Shown here piece by piece: positions 27,022-35,824 of a stretch of DNA of 53,012 nt. A program made the translations under genes and the position numbers. This DNA is from Zoogloea sp. LCSB751. GTDB taxonomy: Bacteria; Pseudomonadota; Gammaproteobacteria; Burkholderiales; Rhodocyclaceae. Each line of letters opens with the position of its first letter. The stretch's first letter is position 1. The notes beneath the pieces were generated by a model. The model was not told where the DNA came from. It made no database searches and saw nothing but the letters and a program-made list of their open reading frames with translations. The DNA lies in assembly GCF_002028455.1 (NCBI RefSeq), contig NZ_MWUM01000032.1, forward strand, positions 1 through 53,012, given 5' to 3'.

Positions 27022-29379
27022 TCAGCGGATGCAGACCTTGCTCACCTGCTTGAGGTCCGTCAGGCCCGCCAGCACTTTCTCGATGCCGTCCTGGCGCAGG
27101 GTCCGCATCCCTTCCTCGAGCGCGGTGGCCAGCAACACGGCGACGCGGGCGCGCTCCTGGATCAGTGCCTTGACCCTGTCCGTCCCGACCATCAATTCGT
27201 GCAGGCCCAGACGCCCCTTGTAGCCTCCGGTACAGTGTTCGCAGCCGACCGGCCCATACAGGGTGAAGCGTCCTTGCGCATCCGCGTAGCGCTGACGCCA
27301 GGTATTGAGAATGTCCCCCCGGGCCCGTACCGGATCCTCCTGGAAGACCCCTGTGTTGCGCAAGTCCTCGCAATACTCGTCGAGCAGACGGCGTATCTCG
27401 GCCTCATCCGGGTGATAGGCCCGCTTGCATTTCCCGCACAGGCGCTTGGCCAGGCGCTGGGCCAGCACGCCGAGCAGCGCGTCGGAGAAATTGAAGGGAT
27501 CCATGCCCATGTCCAGCAGGCGCACCACCGACTCCGGCGCGCTGTTGGTATGCAGCGTGCTGAACACGAGGTGACCGGTCAGTGAAGCCTCCAGGCCGAT
27601 GGACACGGTCTCCTTGTCGCGCATTTCGCCGACCATGATCACATCGGGGTCGGCCCGCAGGAAGGAGCGCATCACCGTCGGGAAATCGAGCCCCGCCTTG
27701 CGATTCACCTGCACCTGGCGTAAGCCCTTCTGGGTGATTTCCACCGGATCCTCGGCGGTCCAGATCTTGGTCTCCGGCGTATTGATCGAACCCAGGATGG
27801 AGTGCAGCGTGGTGGTCTTGCCCGACCCCGTCGGACCGCATACGAAGAAAATGCCGTAGGGCTTGGTGATCGTCTGCTGGAGACGGGTGAAATTGTTCTC
27901 CAGCAGACCCAGTTGATCCAGCGGTAGAGGCTCGCTGTTGGCCAGCAGGCGCATCACCACATCTTCCATGCCGCCGGCGGTAGGGATTGTCGCAACCCGC
28001 AGCTCGATGTCGAGGGGTGCGAAGCGGCGGAACCTGATCTTGCCGTCCTGGGGCTTGCGCCGCTCCGAGATGTCCAGATCGCACATGATCTTGATGCGGG
28101 TGACGATCGGACTCCGGTAGCTGGCCGGAATCTCGATGTAGGGGACCAGGGAGCCGTCCTTGCGGAAACGGATCAGGGTCTTTTCCTTGCCCGGCCGCGG
28201 TTCGATGTGGATGTCCGACGCCCCCTGGCGGTGGGCGTCGATGATGATCCGGTTTACGAGCTTGACCAGTTCGTTGTCGGCGGCCGCCGACGCGTCATCG
28301 GCGGAAACACCAACCTCCCCCTCATCTTCCACCATGTCGGACAGCAGGTCGTTCACCGACGCACCGTCCCCCCCGGCCGCAAACATCTGGGCCACGGTCT
28401 GCATGAACTCCAGATGCGTCGTGACCCGGAAGACCGGCACCGCCTTCGGGAACACGTTCTGCACGACCCGCGAGGCAGTCGCCTGTTCGGGATCGGTGAC
28501 CATCACCAGCAGCCCATCCGGCCCCTCCTCCAGCGGCAGCCATTCGACCTGCTGCACATAGTCCCGCTTCAGGTTGCGGATCAGATCGAACGGTTTGACC
28601 CGGTCAGGCCGGAAAGGCTCATAGGGCACACCGAAGAAGCGGGAAATCGCGTTGCCGATGTCGGCCGGCTTGATGCTGTACTCGGTAATGAGAAGCTGCT
28701 CGATGGAAATTCCCCGCTCCCGCGCCTGGGAGGTGGCCGTCTCGAGCTCCTGCGCCGTCAGCTTGGAATCGTGGACCAACCCCTCGTACTTGGACTTGGG
28801 CTGGGTCAGGGCGTGGCGGCGTTGGGAAAAGGCAATAGCCAGTGTTTGCCCGAGCCCCTGGATACCCTCTTCGGCCACCGACGAAAACGCTTCGCCGCTG
28901 CGGTTGTTGATGAGCTGGATAACGCCCAGCACATCGCCCTCCTCCTTGCAGATCGGCGCCACCAGCATCTGATGGGACCGATAACCGGAACGTTCATCCA
29001 CCTCCCGCCGGAACTCCATGCGCGGAGAAATGGCCTTCAACGCCTGCTCGTCATAGGCATCGGCGATGTTGAGCATCTTTCCCGTCAGCGCCACATAGCC
29101 CGCCACGCTGTTCTCGGCGATCGGCAGCCGGATCGTGCGGATGGTCTGCAAACCGGTCTTGATCCGCGACGAGATCGTGCTGCGGTTGTCATCGACCACA
29201 TAAATGGTCATGCGCTCGGCGGAAAACAGCGCACAGATCTCCGAAGACAGCTCGAAGATGATCTCATCGATGTTCTCGGTCGCATGAACCTTGTTGGTGA
29301 CGGCCTGAAGACCTTTGAAGAAGGCCAGGCGACTGGCTACATCACGACCACTCGTCCTGCTGGGAGCACTGCTACTCAT
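27022..29379 (-). CDS. GAF domain/type II-IV secretion-pilus ATPase
   Basis: A 785-residue GspE/PilB-superfamily ATPase with an unusual N-terminal GAF domain (about 30-190). A GspE/MshE N-terminal domain (about 205-330) follows, then the motor domain with Walker A GPTGSGKTTT (515-524), Walker B DVIMVGE (579-585), and paired cysteines C648/C651 and VGCEHC for zinc. The usual RLG start of the c-di-GMP-binding MshEN motif is not visible, so binding is doubtful. No pilC, pilD or pilin gene is nearby. It is the last gene of the PP2C-FHA-phosphodiesterase run. Confidence 0.87.
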   Translation of the reverse strand: MSSSAPSRTSGRDVASRLAFFKGLQAVTNKVHATENIDEIIFELSSEICALFSAERMTIYVVDDNRSTISSRIKTGLQTIRTIRLPIAENSVAGYVALTGKMLNIADAYDEQALKAISPRMEFRREVDERSGYRSHQMLVAPICKEEGDVLGVIQLINNRSGEAFSSVAEEGIQGLGQTLAIAFSQRRHALTQPKSKYEGLVHDSKLTAQELETATSQARERGISIEQLLITEYSIKPADIGNAISRFFGVPYEPFRPDRVKPFDLIRNLKRDYVQQVEWLPLEEGPDGLLVMVTDPEQATASRVVQNVFPKAVPVFRVTTHLEFMQTVAQMFAAGGDGASVNDLLSDMVEDEGEVGVSADDASAAADNELVKLVNRIIIDAHRQGASDIHIEPRPGKEKTLIRFRKDGSLVPYIEIPASYRSPIVTRIKIMCDLDISERRKPQDGKIRFRRFAPLDIELRVATIPTAGGMEDVVMRLLANSEPLPLDQLGLLENNFTRLQQTITKPYGIFFVCGPTGSGKTTTLHSILGSINTPETKIWTAEDPVEITQKGLRQVQVNRKAGLDFPTVMRSFLRADPDVIMVGEMRDKETVSIGLEASLTGHLVFSTLHTNSAPESVVRLLDMGMDPFNFSDALLGVLAQRLAKRLCGKCKRAYHPDEAEIRRLLDEYCEDLRNTGVFQEDPVRARGDILNTWRQRYADAQGRFTLYGPVGCEHCTGGYKGRLGLHELMVGTDRVKALIQERARVAVLLATALEEGMRTLRQDGIEKVLAGLTDLKQVSKVCIR

Positions 29380-29480
29380 AGGAAAGTCACATCCGGAAAA
29401 TAAGCCGCTTCACTCAGCGTCAAGAGGCGCCCCCTCGAACGGGAACAGGCCAGCGGCATCGCAACGGGCAGGCGCAGGCA

Positions 29481-30251
29481 TCAGAGTTCGAGCTCGAGGC
29501 CGTTGTACAGCGCCCTCGGCTTGAATTGCCCGCAATTGTCGGCAATCTCCTGCAGGGTCGTCTGCGCCCTGCTCGGTTTCAGGTGGGTGATCCACACTTC
29601 AGGTTTTGCCTTCACCTTTTCCAGGAACAAGGCCAGCAGGCTTGGACAGAGGTGGCGGGACGCCAGCGCCAGATCCTGCTGCTCATCGGGAAAGGCGGTT
29701 TCGACGATCAGGTGGCGCAGATCGGGGATCTCGTTGATGGCCGCAATGAGGGCATCCGAATACGCCGTGTCGCCGGAGAACACCAGGCTGCGCCCATCCA
29801 CCGACAACTGGTAGGCCACCGCCGGCACTGTATGCAGGGCCGGCAGCATCGTCACCTGGCGCCCCCCTCCAATGCGCACCGACTCACCGATGCGCATCTC
29901 CTGAAAACGCAGGAAAGGGCTGCTGCGGTCGGGAATCGACGAAAAATCGGGCCAAACCAGCCAGTTGAAAATGTGCGAACGCAGGATGCGCAGCGTCTCG
30001 GGCGACCCATGTACGACGATGGGCATCGAGCGCGCATCGCCGACCGTGTCGACGAGCAGCGGGATCATCGCGATATGGTCGAGGTGAGCATGGGTCACGA
30101 AGATGTGATCGATGCGCAGGAGCTCCTCGAACTCCAGATCGCCAACGCCCGTCCCGGCATCGATCAGCACATCATGATCCACCAGCAGGGCCGTGGTGCG
30201 CTGACTGCGCCCACCGATCCCACCGCTGCACCCGAGAACCCTTACTTTCAT
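29481..30251 (-). CDS. Metallo-beta-lactamase-fold class II cyclic nucleotide phosphodiesterase
   Basis: Protein of 256 residues with the metal-binding motif THAHLDHIAMIPLLVDTV, typical of class II cyclic-nucleotide phosphodiesterases (PF02112 group) within the metallo-beta-lactamase fold. SGDTAYSDA, ETAFPDEQQ and ITHLKPS provide the later ligands. cAMP hydrolysis is a family inference. The ATG at 30251 is preferred, since the family begins MKVRVLGCSGG; the upstream extension is spurious. It lies between the FHA gene and the GAF-ATPase in the same direction, with a link to signalling likely. Confidence 0.82.
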   Translation of the reverse strand: MKVRVLGCSGGIGGRSQRTTALLVDHDVLIDAGTGVGDLEFEELLRIDHIFVTHAHLDHIAMIPLLVDTVGDARSMPIVVHGSPETLRILRSHIFNWLVWPDFSSIPDRSSPFLRFQEMRIGESVRIGGGRQVTMLPALHTVPAVAYQLSVDGRSLVFSGDTAYSDALIAAINEIPDLRHLIVETAFPDEQQDLALASRHLCPSLLALFLEKVKAKPEVWITHLKPSRAQTTLQEIADNCGQFKPRALYNGLELEL

Positions 30252-30395
30252 CTTGATCTCTCGGCACCTCTCGAGTGCAATCGGCCAACCGGCCGGCCCT
30301 CGCGAATAGTCGGAAGGAGGTTCATTGAGCCACGGGCCACGCAACGACTTCGCGGACGAAACGATGCTCTCGCCGTCGAGCCCGATCCGCCCCGC

Positions 30396-31076
30396 TCAAG
30401 TCACGCTCTTCGTGAAGAACTCCATTTTGACGCCGGCAATTTCAATGATGTCGTTGTCGTTAAGCCGATGGGCCTGGGCATCCAGGGCACGGCCATTCAC
30501 GACAGGAAAGACGGTTCCTTCCACATGGGTGATGAAATAGCCATGTGGACGGCGGGTAATCACCGCCACCTGGGTCCCGGGCTTGCCGAGAGTCGTCAGG
30601 GACTTGGACAGCTCCAGCGTCCGCCCCGCATGCGCCCCACTGAGAATCTGGATCATGCCCAAGGCCCCCACCGGGGTTGCGGCGTTGGTGGAAGTCAGAT
30701 CCGCGGGCGCATTCGACGCCAGAGCGGTGTCCGTCGTCACCGCGGCCTGGGCGTAACTCATCGCCTCATCCTGCTCGGAGCCCGGGGCACTGTCGGCAAG
30801 ATACTTCAGCCGATACTTCCCCAGTTCGATCACATCGTTGCTCTTGAGAACATGCTTCTTGACCGGCTGCCCATTCACATAGGTGCCATTGGTGCTGTTC
30901 ATGTCCTCAAGGAAAGCATCGTTGAGGATGGTCACGATCGCCGCGTGCTCGCCGCTGATCGCCAGATTGTCGATCTGGATGTCGTTATGCGGTTTCCGGC
31001 CGATGGTCGTACGCTCCTTTTCGAGAGTCATCTCTTTCAACACCAGACCATCCATGCTCAATATCAACCTGGGCAT
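30396..31076 (-). CDS. FHA domain protein
   Basis: Cytoplasmic protein of 226 residues. The N-terminal FHA domain (about 1-95) has the phosphothreonine-binding pattern TIGRKPHNDI, SGEHAAI and NSTNGTYVNG. After an Ala/Thr-rich linker (about 100-135), a second, more divergent FHA-like half follows (GRTLELSKSLTTLGKPGTQVAVI... VVNGRALDAQAHRL). It probably reads Thr-phosphorylated proteins made by a kinase not present in this window. The start at 31076 fits AGGA seven bases upstream. The PP2C gene lies immediately upstream. Confidence 0.92.
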   Translation of the reverse strand: MPRLILSMDGLVLKEMTLEKERTTIGRKPHNDIQIDNLAISGEHAAIVTILNDAFLEDMNSTNGTYVNGQPVKKHVLKSNDVIELGKYRLKYLADSAPGSEQDEAMSYAQAAVTTDTALASNAPADLTSTNAATPVGALGMIQILSGAHAGRTLELSKSLTTLGKPGTQVAVITRRPHGYFITHVEGTVFPVVNGRALDAQAHRLNDNDIIEIAGVKMEFFTKSVT

Positions 31077-31100
31077 CACTATTCCTATCTACAACCTGCC

Positions 31101-31880
31101 TCAATCAAGTTCAGTGCCGAGCCGTCCAGCCCGGCGCGACGACACAATGACAACCGAAACATTATCCACGCCCCCCCGGTCATTCGCCATATCGACGAGA
31201 TGTTCGGCCGCCAGCCGGGGAGCCCCACCGAGCGCGCCCAATACATCGGCGATCTCGGCATCGGGAAGCATATCGGTGAGCCCGTCTGAACAGAGGAGAT
31301 AAATGTCACCATCCTGCAGCGGAAAATCAGCCACATCCGCTTCGACACAGACCGCCACACCAACAGCCCGGGTCAACAAACCACGCAACGCGGCTGAACC
31401 GGAGCCCAAGGGATCAATCATGCCCGCGTCGGATTGCTCCCGCAATACGCTGTGATCACGGGTCAGGCAATCGAGGACATCGCTCCGCCACCGGTAGATG
31501 CGGGAATCGCCCACATGACAGGCCAGCAGGCGGCCTGACGAAGGACAAACACAGACCCCGGCCAATGTCGTTCCCATGTGCTGCAGAAACGGGTCCCGCT
31601 GCGCTTCGTCGAAAACGGATTGATTGGCTGCCGCAACCGCCGCCCTCAACTCACCCGCGTCAACCGTGCGCTGGGCAACGACGAGCTGCATGTGGGCCAT
31701 CCAGGCCTCCGCAGCGAGGCGGGACGCTACGGCCCCCCCCGCGTGGCCGCCCATCCCATCGGTCAGCACGGCCAGGCCCATCTCCTCGGCACAACAGACA
31801 TAATCCTCATTGCGGACGCGAACACGCCCCACGTGGGAAACCATGGCCATGCGCCAATACATCGGTTGTTGTTGATCCAT
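31101..31880 (-). CDS. PP2C-type serine/threonine phosphatase
   Basis: Metal-dependent Ser/Thr protein phosphatase of 259 residues, Stp1/PrpC type, acting in the cytoplasm. All family motifs are seen: VRVRNEDYV, LTDGMGGHAGG (D41), HVGDSRIYRW, LLCSDGLTDML and GGVDNVSVV. No membrane anchor is present. It lies 24 bp before the FHA gene and 23 bp after terC on the same strand, so the enzyme probably dephosphorylates the ligands that the FHA protein recognises. The partner kinase is not encoded here. Confidence 0.95.
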   Translation of the reverse strand: MDQQQPMYWRMAMVSHVGRVRVRNEDYVCCAEEMGLAVLTDGMGGHAGGAVASRLAAEAWMAHMQLVVAQRTVDAGELRAAVAAANQSVFDEAQRDPFLQHMGTTLAGVCVCPSSGRLLACHVGDSRIYRWRSDVLDCLTRDHSVLREQSDAGMIDPLGSGSAALRGLLTRAVGVAVCVEADVADFPLQDGDIYLLCSDGLTDMLPDAEIADVLGALGGAPRLAAEHLVDMANDRGGVDNVSVVIVSSRRAGRLGTELD

Positions 31881-31903
31881 GCCCGAAGTCTAGGAGACGC
31901 GCC

Positions 31904-32602
31904 TCAAAGAATCTGCCGCTCCGCCGCACCCTCTGCGCGCCGCTGCAGCAAACGGGCCGTCCCCAGCACGACCAGAACCCCCGCCAGCCCCGCCGCTGGC
32001 CTCAACCACGCGGGATGATCGATCACGACGGAGCGCCAGAGGGGATCGTCGACGACCATGCCACCCGCCACCCAGCCCAGCAGCGCTGCCCCGAGCGTGA
32101 CGATCAACGGGAAACGCTCCATGCACTTCATGATGAGCTGGCTGGACCAGACGATGATCGGGATGCTCACGGCCAGCCCGAGTCCGAGCAGCACGAGACT
32201 GTCACCTGCAGCCCCCGCTACGCCGATGACGTTGTCGACGCTCATCACGAAGTCGGCAACGATGATCGTCTTGACCGCACCGGCCACCGATGTCGCCGCA
32301 TCGATCTCGTGGGCACCATCGTCCTCCGGCAACAGCAACTTGGTACCGATCCACAGCAGCACCAGCCCGCCGACCAGTTTCAGCCAGGCCAGGCCGAGCA
32401 GACTTGCCGCGAAAGCAGTCAACACCACACGCAGCCCGACCGCCCCTGCCACCCCCCAGAAAATGCCGATCCGCCGCTGCTCCGGCTGCAGGCGACGGCA
32501 CGCCAGGGCGATCACCACCGCGTTGTCACCGGACAACACCAAGTCGATAGCCACGATCTGCAGCAAGCCAATCCAGAACGTCGGCACCAGAAACTCGGAC
32601 AT
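31904..32602 (-). CDS. TerC/YjbE-family membrane protein
   Basis: Inner-membrane protein of 232 residues with about seven hydrophobic segments and the paired acidic motifs of the TerC family, SGDNAVV (D26, N27) and SVDNVIG (D123, N124). Members export manganese or help load exported metalloproteins; others are tied to tellurite resistance. Some family genes are under Mn2+ riboswitches, but the leader here is under 100 bp and filled by the sucD terminator, so none is present. It is 23 bp upstream of the PP2C gene and may be the first gene of that operon. Confidence 0.88.
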   Translation of the reverse strand: MSEFLVPTFWIGLLQIVAIDLVLSGDNAVVIALACRRLQPEQRRIGIFWGVAGAVGLRVVLTAFAASLLGLAWLKLVGGLVLLWIGTKLLLPEDDGAHEIDAATSVAGAVKTIIVADFVMSVDNVIGVAGAAGDSLVLLGLGLAVSIPIIVWSSQLIMKCMERFPLIVTLGAALLGWVAGGMVVDDPLWRSVVIDHPAWLRPAAGLAGVLVVLGTARLLQRRAEGAAERQIL

Positions 32603-32631
32603 GTAAGACTCAACTGATGAAAATAGCGTAC

Positions 32632-32672
32632 AAAAAACAAAACCGCGCCCGGGCGTCAGCCACAGGCGCGGT
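32632..32672 (-). terminator. Intrinsic terminator of sucCD
   Basis: ACCGCGCC (32642-32649) pairs with GGCGCGGT (32665-32672), followed on the minus strand by a T-rich tail interrupted by one G (32632-32642). It separates sucD from terC. Confidence 0.8.
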
Positions 32673-32695
32673 CCTCATCAGGCTTGATGGCCCGA

Positions 32696-33589
32696 TTACA
32701 GCATGGCCTTCAGCAGCTTGGCCATTTCGGACGGATTACGCGTCACGGTGAAACCACACTCTTCCATGATGGCGAGCTTGGCGTCAGCAGTGTCGGCGCC
32801 GCCGGAGATCAGCGCACCAGCATGGCCCATGCGCTTGCCCGCGGGGGCGGTCACACCGGCGATGAAGCCGACGATCGGCTTCTTCATGTTGGCCTTGCAC
32901 CACTGGGCGGCTTCGGCTTCATCGGGACCACCGATTTCGCCGATCATGATGACGGCGTCGGTATCCGGATCGTCATTGAACATGCGCATCACGTCGATGT
33001 GCTTCAGACCGTTGATCGGGTCACCACCGATGCCGACGGCGGAAGACTGGCCCAGACCGATTTCGGTCAGCTGGGCGACAGCTTCGTAGGTCAGGGTGCC
33101 GGAGCGGGAAACCACGCCGATGCGACCCTTGCGGTGGATGTGACCCGGCATGATGCCGATCTTGATTTCATCGGGGGTGATGAGACCCGGGCAGTTGGGG
33201 CCCAGCAGCAGGGTTTCCTTGCCACCGGCAGCAACCTTGGCCTTCATCTTGTTGCGCACTTCCAGCATGTCGCGAACGGGGATGCCTTCGGTGATGCAGA
33301 TCGCCAGGTCGAGGTCGGCTTCAACGGCTTCCCAGATCGCCGCAGCAGCGCCAGCGGGCGGCACGTAGATCACGGACACGGTGGCGCCGGTTTCGGCGGC
33401 CGCTTCCTTGACGGACGCGTAGATGGGGATGTCGAAGATCTTCTCGCCAGCCTTCTTGGGGTTCACGCCGGCAACGAAGCATTCCTTGCCGTTCGCGTAC
33501 TCCTGGCACTTCTCGGTGTGGAACTGACCGGTCTTGCCGGTGATACCCTGGGTGATGACCTTGGTGTCTTTGTTGATCAGGATGGACAT
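32696..33589 (-). CDS. sucD: Succinyl-CoA synthetase, alpha subunit
   Basis: TCA-cycle enzyme that makes succinate and ATP or GTP from succinyl-CoA, with the active-site histidine and CoA site in this subunit. The 297-residue protein has the CoA-binding segment GITGKTGQFHT, VNPKKAGEK, and the phosphohistidine stretch AGVTAPAGKRMGHAGALISGG. It follows sucC after 11 bp and is terminated at 32632-32672. Confidence 0.98.
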   Translation of the reverse strand: MSILINKDTKVITQGITGKTGQFHTEKCQEYANGKECFVAGVNPKKAGEKIFDIPIYASVKEAAAETGATVSVIYVPPAGAAAAIWEAVEADLDLAICITEGIPVRDMLEVRNKMKAKVAAGGKETLLLGPNCPGLITPDEIKIGIMPGHIHRKGRIGVVSRSGTLTYEAVAQLTEIGLGQSSAVGIGGDPINGLKHIDVMRMFNDDPDTDAVIMIGEIGGPDEAEAAQWCKANMKKPIVGFIAGVTAPAGKRMGHAGALISGGADTADAKLAIMEECGFTVTRNPSEMAKLLKAML

Positions 33590-33600
33590 TCGCTAACTCC

Positions 33601-34761
33601 TCACTTGACCGCGTCGACGATCTTCTGGGCCGCTTCGGCCATGGTGTCGGCCGCGATGATCGGGAGGCCCGAATCGCGCAGGATCTGCTTGCCGATCTCT
33701 TCGTTGGTGCCCTTCATGCGGACGACCAGCGGGACGGACAGGTGCACTTCCTTGGCCGCGGTGACCACGCCGGTAGCGATGGTGTCGCAGCGCATGATGC
33801 CGCCGAAGATGTTGACGAGAATGCCCTTCACCTTGGGGTTCTTGAGCATGATCTTGAAGGCTTCGGTCACCTTCTCGGTGGTGGCACCGCCGCCCACGTC
33901 GAGGAAGTTGGCCGGCTCGGCACCGAACAGCTTGATGGTGTCCATGGTGGCCATCGCCAGACCCGCGCCGTTCACCAGACAGCCGATGTTGCCGTCCAGG
34001 GAGATATAGGCCAGATCGAACTTGGAGGCTTCGATTTCGTCCGCATCTTCTTCATCCAGATCGCGATACTCGACGATCTCGGGATGACGGTAGAGGGCGT
34101 TGGAGTCGAAGTTGAACTTGGCGTCCAGAGCCTTGATGGTGCCATTGCCTTCCAGGATCAGCGGGTTGATTTCCGCCAGGGAAGCATCGGTTTCCATGTA
34201 GGTGGTGTACAGCTTCTTGAGGGTGTCCACAGCCTGAGCGGTGGAGCCTTCGGGAACGCCGATACCATTCGAGAGGTACAGGGCCTGTTCGTCGGTCAGG
34301 CCGGTGGCCGGATCGACGAAGACCTTGAGGATCTTCTCGGGGGTGCTGTGAGCAACTTCCTCGATGTCCATACCGCCTTCGCTGGAAGCCATCATGGCAA
34401 CCTTCTGCGTGGCGCGGTCGGTCAGCGCGGCAACGTAGTATTCCTTCTTGATGTCGGCGCCTTCCTCGATCAGCAGGCGACGCACCTTCTGGCCTTCAGG
34501 GCCGGTCTGGTGGGTAACGAGCTGCATGCCAAGGATCTGGCCGGCATACTGCTTGAGTTCGTCCAGGGACTTGGCGACTTTCACGCCACCGCCCTTGCCG
34601 CGACCACCGGCGTGAATCTGGGCCTTGACGACCCAGACCTTGCCACCCAGCGTTTCCGCTGCCTTGACTGCTTCATCGACTGAGAAGCACGGCACGCCGC
34701 GCGGCGTCGTGACGCCAAATTTTCTCAGGATTTCCTTGCCCTGATATTCGTGAATTTTCAT
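33601..34761 (-). CDS. sucC: Succinyl-CoA synthetase, beta subunit
   Basis: ATP-grasp subunit of succinyl-CoA synthetase; binds nucleotide and succinate. The 386-residue protein begins MKIHEYQGKEILRKFGV and has HAGGRGKGGGVKVA, SSEGGMDIEEVA, the nucleotide region, and NIFGGIMRCDTIATGV near the C-terminus. It is the first gene of sucCD. The stretch just upstream contains two small palindromes that may fold in the leader and partly occupy its ribosome-binding region (GAAGGG). Confidence 0.98.
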   Translation of the reverse strand: MKIHEYQGKEILRKFGVTTPRGVPCFSVDEAVKAAETLGGKVWVVKAQIHAGGRGKGGGVKVAKSLDELKQYAGQILGMQLVTHQTGPEGQKVRRLLIEEGADIKKEYYVAALTDRATQKVAMMASSEGGMDIEEVAHSTPEKILKVFVDPATGLTDEQALYLSNGIGVPEGSTAQAVDTLKKLYTTYMETDASLAEINPLILEGNGTIKALDAKFNFDSNALYRHPEIVEYRDLDEEDADEIEASKFDLAYISLDGNIGCLVNGAGLAMATMDTIKLFGAEPANFLDVGGGATTEKVTEAFKIMLKNPKVKGILVNIFGGIMRCDTIATGVVTAAKEVHLSVPLVVRMKGTNEEIGKQILRDSGLPIIAADTMAEAAQKIVDAVK

Positions 34762-34768
34762 GGTTGCC

Positions 34769-34799
34769 CTTCGATCGAAGTCTTGGCCTTATAAAGGCC
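34769..34799 (-). promoter_or_regulatory. Two palindromes in the sucC leader
   Basis: CTTCGATCGAAG (34769-34780) is a perfect 12-bp palindrome ending 8 bp before the sucC ATG and includes part of the purine-rich ribosome-binding stretch. GGCCTT-ATA-AAGGCC (34785-34799) is a second. In RNA both could form small hairpins. A translational role is inference. Confidence 0.4.
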
Positions 34800-35046
34800 G
34801 CTCACGCTTGGTTGATGGGACTGTTCGGGGCCAGCACGCACCCCGCGACACACACGCCGTTCTCCCTCGTCCAACGTATGTACCGCCCCGCTTTTCGCCC
34901 ACCCGGCGTATGCGGCCGGAGTGTTCGAAAAACAATCCGCCGCCGACCTGCTTATTGACATGTCGGTATTTGGATCGACCGATTATATACGAAACATCGG
35001 ACACAACCGCTTTCACGCTGCACTGCACACCGGCAGCGGCCTCTCG
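34800..35046 (-). other. sucC upstream region with possible promoter
   Basis: The only promoter-like element is a minus-strand TATAAT (34982-34987) without a good -35. If used, sucC would have a leader of about 220 nt. No small gene or terminator is evident here. Confidence 0.35.
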
Positions 35047-35610
35047 CTATGCTGGATCGGGTTTGCGGTACCAGCGCGGGTAGTAGCGCATCACCGTCGA
35101 CGAGGTGGTTTCGAGGGCATGACAGCGGTCGAGCTGGAAGGGCTTGCCACCATCCTCGCCCTCCCCCGTGTCACGCCGGAAGGTGGCCAGGGTCTGGATC
35201 GCCGCCGTCGGCAGGGACGCCAGCAGTTCGGTGAGATGGGAGCATCCGCGCACGTCGCTGAACATCTCGCTGACGGCCTTGCGGAAACCGCGAACCAGAT
35301 TCAGACCGATCAGGGCCCGATAAACCGGCGCGATGGTGTCGCAGCCACCGGGATAGGGCACCCACTCGGAACAGGCCTCCACATCGACGACCACGAAGGC
35401 GCTGTCGATGGTGACGCGGATGAACAGGTCATGCACCGGATCGCCCACCTTGCGGATACCGGACGCCAGCGGATAGTCCGCCGCCTTCTCGTCGGTCAGG
35501 CGGGCATCCAGATCGAACAGGCCATCCTCCCTCAAATAGCCCTGGACTTCGATGCGACGGGTATGGGCGCGGCTACGCCGTACAACAGGTTCGGAAAGCG
35601 GCATGGACAT
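35047..35610 (-). CDS. DUF2889 family protein
   Basis: Protein of 187 residues matching DUF2889. Features are an N-terminal R-RRIEVQGYLREDGLFDLDARLTDEK segment, HDLFIRVTIDSAFVVVDVEACSEWVPYPGGC, then a LNLVRGFRKAVSEMFSDVRGCSHLTELLAS segment and a Cys at DRCHAL. The cysteines and histidine suggest a metal or redox site, but none is established. The ATG at 35610 is chosen; a longer frame runs into the antisense of the next gene. It is divergent from the FimV-like gene. Confidence 0.82.
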   Translation of the reverse strand: MSMPLSEPVVRRSRAHTRRIEVQGYLREDGLFDLDARLTDEKAADYPLASGIRKVGDPVHDLFIRVTIDSAFVVVDVEACSEWVPYPGGCDTIAPVYRALIGLNLVRGFRKAVSEMFSDVRGCSHLTELLASLPTAAIQTLATFRRDTGEGEDGGKPFQLDRCHALETTSSTVMRYYPRWYRKPDPA

Positions 35611-35824
35611 CAAAAAACACAATAACGGGAAACAAAGCACAAATGGACCGGCCAGCAAACCGTCGACCATGTCACGATACGTAACGTTTGCCGGCACTTC
35701 GCGGAAAACAAGGCGCCGCGCCGAATGACAAACTTCACTAGAATATTGTATCGACTGCGGCGCATCGATGGATGCCGCAACGCACAACAAAGCAACCGCG
35801 ATCCCGTCGCTCCCGACCCCATTG
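35611..35824. other. Divergent intergenic region, DUF2889/fimV-like
   Basis: 214 bp with a lower G+C content than its surroundings. A TAGAAT (35739-35744) is a possible rightward -10, with no clear -35. No RNA gene or repeat is apparent. Confidence 0.3.

Noticed and set aside
32603..32695. Mn2+ (yybP-ykoY) riboswitch before terC
   Set aside because: The gap is under 100 bp and contains only the sucD terminator; no three-way junction motif is seen.
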